DNA from: Streptomyces katrae
Lineage (GTDB): Bacteria; Actinomycetota; Actinomycetes; Streptomycetales; Streptomycetaceae
NCBI RefSeq assembly: GCF_000717655.1
Contig: NZ_JNZY01000014.1
Span: 145,330-209,329 of the forward strand
Reading direction: 5' to 3'
DNA: 64,000 nt
Shown: positions 62,528 through 64,000 of the stretch, piece after piece
How the letters are laid out: each line of letters opens with the position of its first letter
How positions within the stretch are numbered: position 1 is the first letter of the stretch
Translations under genes and position numbers: made by a program
Notes under the pieces: model-generated
What the model saw: the letters and a program-made list of their open reading frames with translations, nothing else
Databases searched by the model: none
Told to the model about the DNA's origin: nothing

Positions 62528-62722
62528 ATGTCGGTTCCGGATCCGCCCGGCCGGCTGCGCCCGGAGGAGGCGACCGAGGTCGTCGCCGTCGGGGCGTCCG
62601 GCCGGCTCGGCGCGGCCGTGATCCGCCGGGTGCGGCCTCATCCGTCCGGCGGCGTGTCGTGCGCCCAGTCGGCGCACCCTCCGCGCGCCCGGCCCGCACC
62701 TCGCCGAGCATCGGCCGCATGA
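62528..62722 (+). CDS. Possible small protein of 64 aa
   Basis: Starts with ATG 4 nt after the GNAT gene, without a good ribosome site. It contains VVAVGASGRLGAAVIRRV, which has a dinucleotide-binding look, then a Pro/Arg/Ala tail. It may be a gene fragment or chance, and it overlaps the start of the protease gene. Confidence 0.25.
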   Translation: MSVPDPPGRLRPEEATEVVAVGASGRLGAAVIRRVRPHPSGGVSCAQSAHPPRARPAPRRASAA

Positions 62723-63906
62723 CCGCACTCACCGCGCTGCTCCCGGCCGCCGCCCTGCTGGCGGCGGCCACCGCCCTGCCGCCGCCCCCCGCATCCGCCG
62801 CCGGCCGCGCCGCAACCGCCACCGCCCCGTACGTCGTGGTCCTCAAGGACACCGCCTCCCGCGCCCCTACCCGCGCCCTGGCCGCCGAGGCCGCCGGCGC
62901 CGGGGACCAGGTGGGGGCGGTCTACGACACCGTCCTCAGCGGCTTCGCCGTCCGCACCACCGCCGCCCGCGCCGCCGCGCTCGCCGCCGACCCCCGGGTG
63001 GCCTCGGTGGAGCCGGACGCCGAATTCCGGATCAGCGACGCGCAGAACCCGGCGCCCTGGCCCCTGGACCGGATCGACCAGCGCGATCTCCCGCTCGACG
63101 GCTCGTACTCGTACGCGACCACCGCGCGGGGCGTGACCGCGTACGTGGTGGACACCGGGATCAACACCGGCCACCAGGAGTTCGGGGGCCGGGCCCGGGC
63201 CGGCTACAACGGGGTGTTCCTGGAGAGTTCCAGCGACTGCAACGGCCACGGGACGCACGTCGCCGGCACCCTGGGCGGGGCGACGTACGGCGTCGCGAAG
63301 GGGGTCTCCCTCGTCGGCGTCAAGGTCGCCAACTGCAAGGGGTCCGCGGCCCTGACGTCGATCCTGGGCGGCCTGGAGTGGATGGTGAAGGACGCCGCCA
63401 AGGCTCCCGGCACCCCCGCCGTGGCCAACATGAGCATGGGCGGCACCCGAAGCCACTCCCTGGACGCGGCGGTGACGCGGGCCGTCGCCGCCGGGATCAC
63501 CTTCACCGTCGCCGCCGGCAATTCGGCCGACGACGCCTGCACCGGATCCCCCGCCGCCGTCCCCGCGGCGGTCACGGTCGGCGCGGCCGACGCCGCGGAC
63601 CAGTGGGCCCCGTTCTCCAGTTACGGCCGCTGCGTGGACCTCGCCGCGCCGGGCGTGTCCGTCACCTCGGCCTGGAAGGGCTCGACCACCGCCCTCGCCC
63701 GCGCCTCCGGCACCTCCATGGCGGCCCCGCACGCGGCCGGCGTCGCCGCGCTGATCCTCGCGGACGGCCTCGCCGCGGGCGGTACGGCCAAGACCCCCGC
63801 CGAGGTGTCCGCCGCGCTGGTGCGGGGCGCCGTACCGGACCACCTCGCCGGGGTCCCGGCCGGCACCGCCAACCTGCTGCTGCGCGCCCCGGCGGCCGCG
63901 GGCTGA
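62719..63906 (+). CDS. Secreted S8 subtilase with I9 propeptide (proteinase K-like)
   Basis: Exported protease of 395 aa, ATG at 62719. Signal peptide (LTALLPAAALLAAATALPPP), then an inhibitor-I9 propeptide (about 38-110: YVVVLKD, and VASVEPD at its end) that acts as chaperone and is cleaved. The catalytic residues are in YVVDTGIN (Asp), NGHGTHVAG (His) and SGTSMAAPHAAG (Ser). Paired Cys suggest disulphides. It is of normal length, with no C-terminal extra domain, unlike the large subtilase at 4855. Confidence 0.94.
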   Translation: MTALTALLPAAALLAAATALPPPPASAAGRAATATAPYVVVLKDTASRAPTRALAAEAAGAGDQVGAVYDTVLSGFAVRTTAARAAALAADPRVASVEPDAEFRISDAQNPAPWPLDRIDQRDLPLDGSYSYATTARGVTAYVVDTGINTGHQEFGGRARAGYNGVFLESSSDCNGHGTHVAGTLGGATYGVAKGVSLVGVKVANCKGSAALTSILGGLEWMVKDAAKAPGTPAVANMSMGGTRSHSLDAAVTRAVAAGITFTVAAGNSADDACTGSPAAVPAAVTVGAADAADQWAPFSSYGRCVDLAAPGVSVTSAWKGSTTALARASGTSMAAPHAAGVAALILADGLAAGGTAKTPAEVSAALVRGAVPDHLAGVPAGTANLLLRAPAAAG

Positions 63907-63951
63907 CGGGCCCGCACGGGCGGCCTCGGGCCCGCGGCCGCGGGGGCCCGT
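63906..63951 (+). terminator. Possible hairpin after the last protease gene
   Basis: ACGGGCCC (63906-63913) and GGGCCCGT (63944-63951) are complementary across a GC-rich loop that can itself fold. This is a weak candidate. Confidence 0.35.
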
Positions 63952-64000
63952 ACGCCCAGGTCAGCCCCCCGCCCGCACCCCACCCACCCCACCCGCACCC

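Overview
This is a high-GC (roughly 70% or more) actinobacterial chromosome segment, almost certainly from Streptomyces. The signs are strong third-position GC bias, many GTG starts, one TTG start, and long antisense frames. The gene set includes the csnR-K chitosan-oligosaccharide cluster, a glnX-glnH-pknG signalling locus, dynA-dynB-ssbB, an M1 aminopeptidase pair around asd, and a mycothiol-dependent Rv2466c-type protein. From memory, several neighbours match the SCO26xx part of the S. coelicolor chromosome. Most of the window is therefore conserved core, with small accessory scars.

Layout. 1-12.8 kb: 5' part of an Rv2466c-like oxidoreductase (-), pepN copy 1, an AbiEi/nuclease-like orphan, an ABATE-domain protein, a large secreted subtilase, asd, a DUF1203 protein and pepN copy 2. 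12.8-17.6 kb: a leftward set of LysR regulator, two EamA transporters and an MFS exporter, divergent from a MarR regulator across an elaborate palindromic operator. 17.7-25.5 kb: a small membrane protein, a repeat-bearing small protein with malQ, a secreted GH84 hexosaminidase, an HNH nuclease and an MscS channel. 25.6-32.5 kb: csnR operator and csnR-E-F-G-H-K (repressor, binding protein, two permeases, GH4 enzyme, sugar kinase; no ATPase, which is expected to be supplied by shared MsiK).

32.7-43.3 kb: seven closely packed genes form an amino-acid-sensing phosphosignalling module: GlnX-type membrane protein, GlnH-type binding protein, coiled-coil protein, PknG kinase, PP2C phosphatase, VWA protein and FHA protein. 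PknG, the phosphatase and the FHA protein all begin with Cys4 zinc ribbons. This is the most interesting system in the window. 43.3-47.8 kb: a PCMT-like methyltransferase, truncated haemoglobin, hypothetical protein, thioesterase and the ABC-F translation factor EttA.

47.8-49.6 kb is a disturbed patch: a PRC-barrel gene with a frame-shifting 182-nt tandem duplication, two copies of a ~57-bp block, a barstar-like remnant and a dispersed repeat. 49.6-57 kb: a PAP2-diacylglycerol kinase fusion, a thioester-domain surface protein lacking its cysteine, and the sporulation division genes dynA, dynB and ssbB, with four 22-bp iterons and DnaA-box-like sites between dynB and ssbB. 57.1-59 kb: tRNA-Arg(UCU) followed by an integrase relic, a methyltransferase and a pstB relic, a scar of mobile DNA. 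59-64 kb: secreted phospholipase A2, a secreted hypothetical protein, an alpha/beta hydrolase, an Sfp-type phosphopantetheinyl transferase, a GNAT acetyltransferase and a second subtilase.
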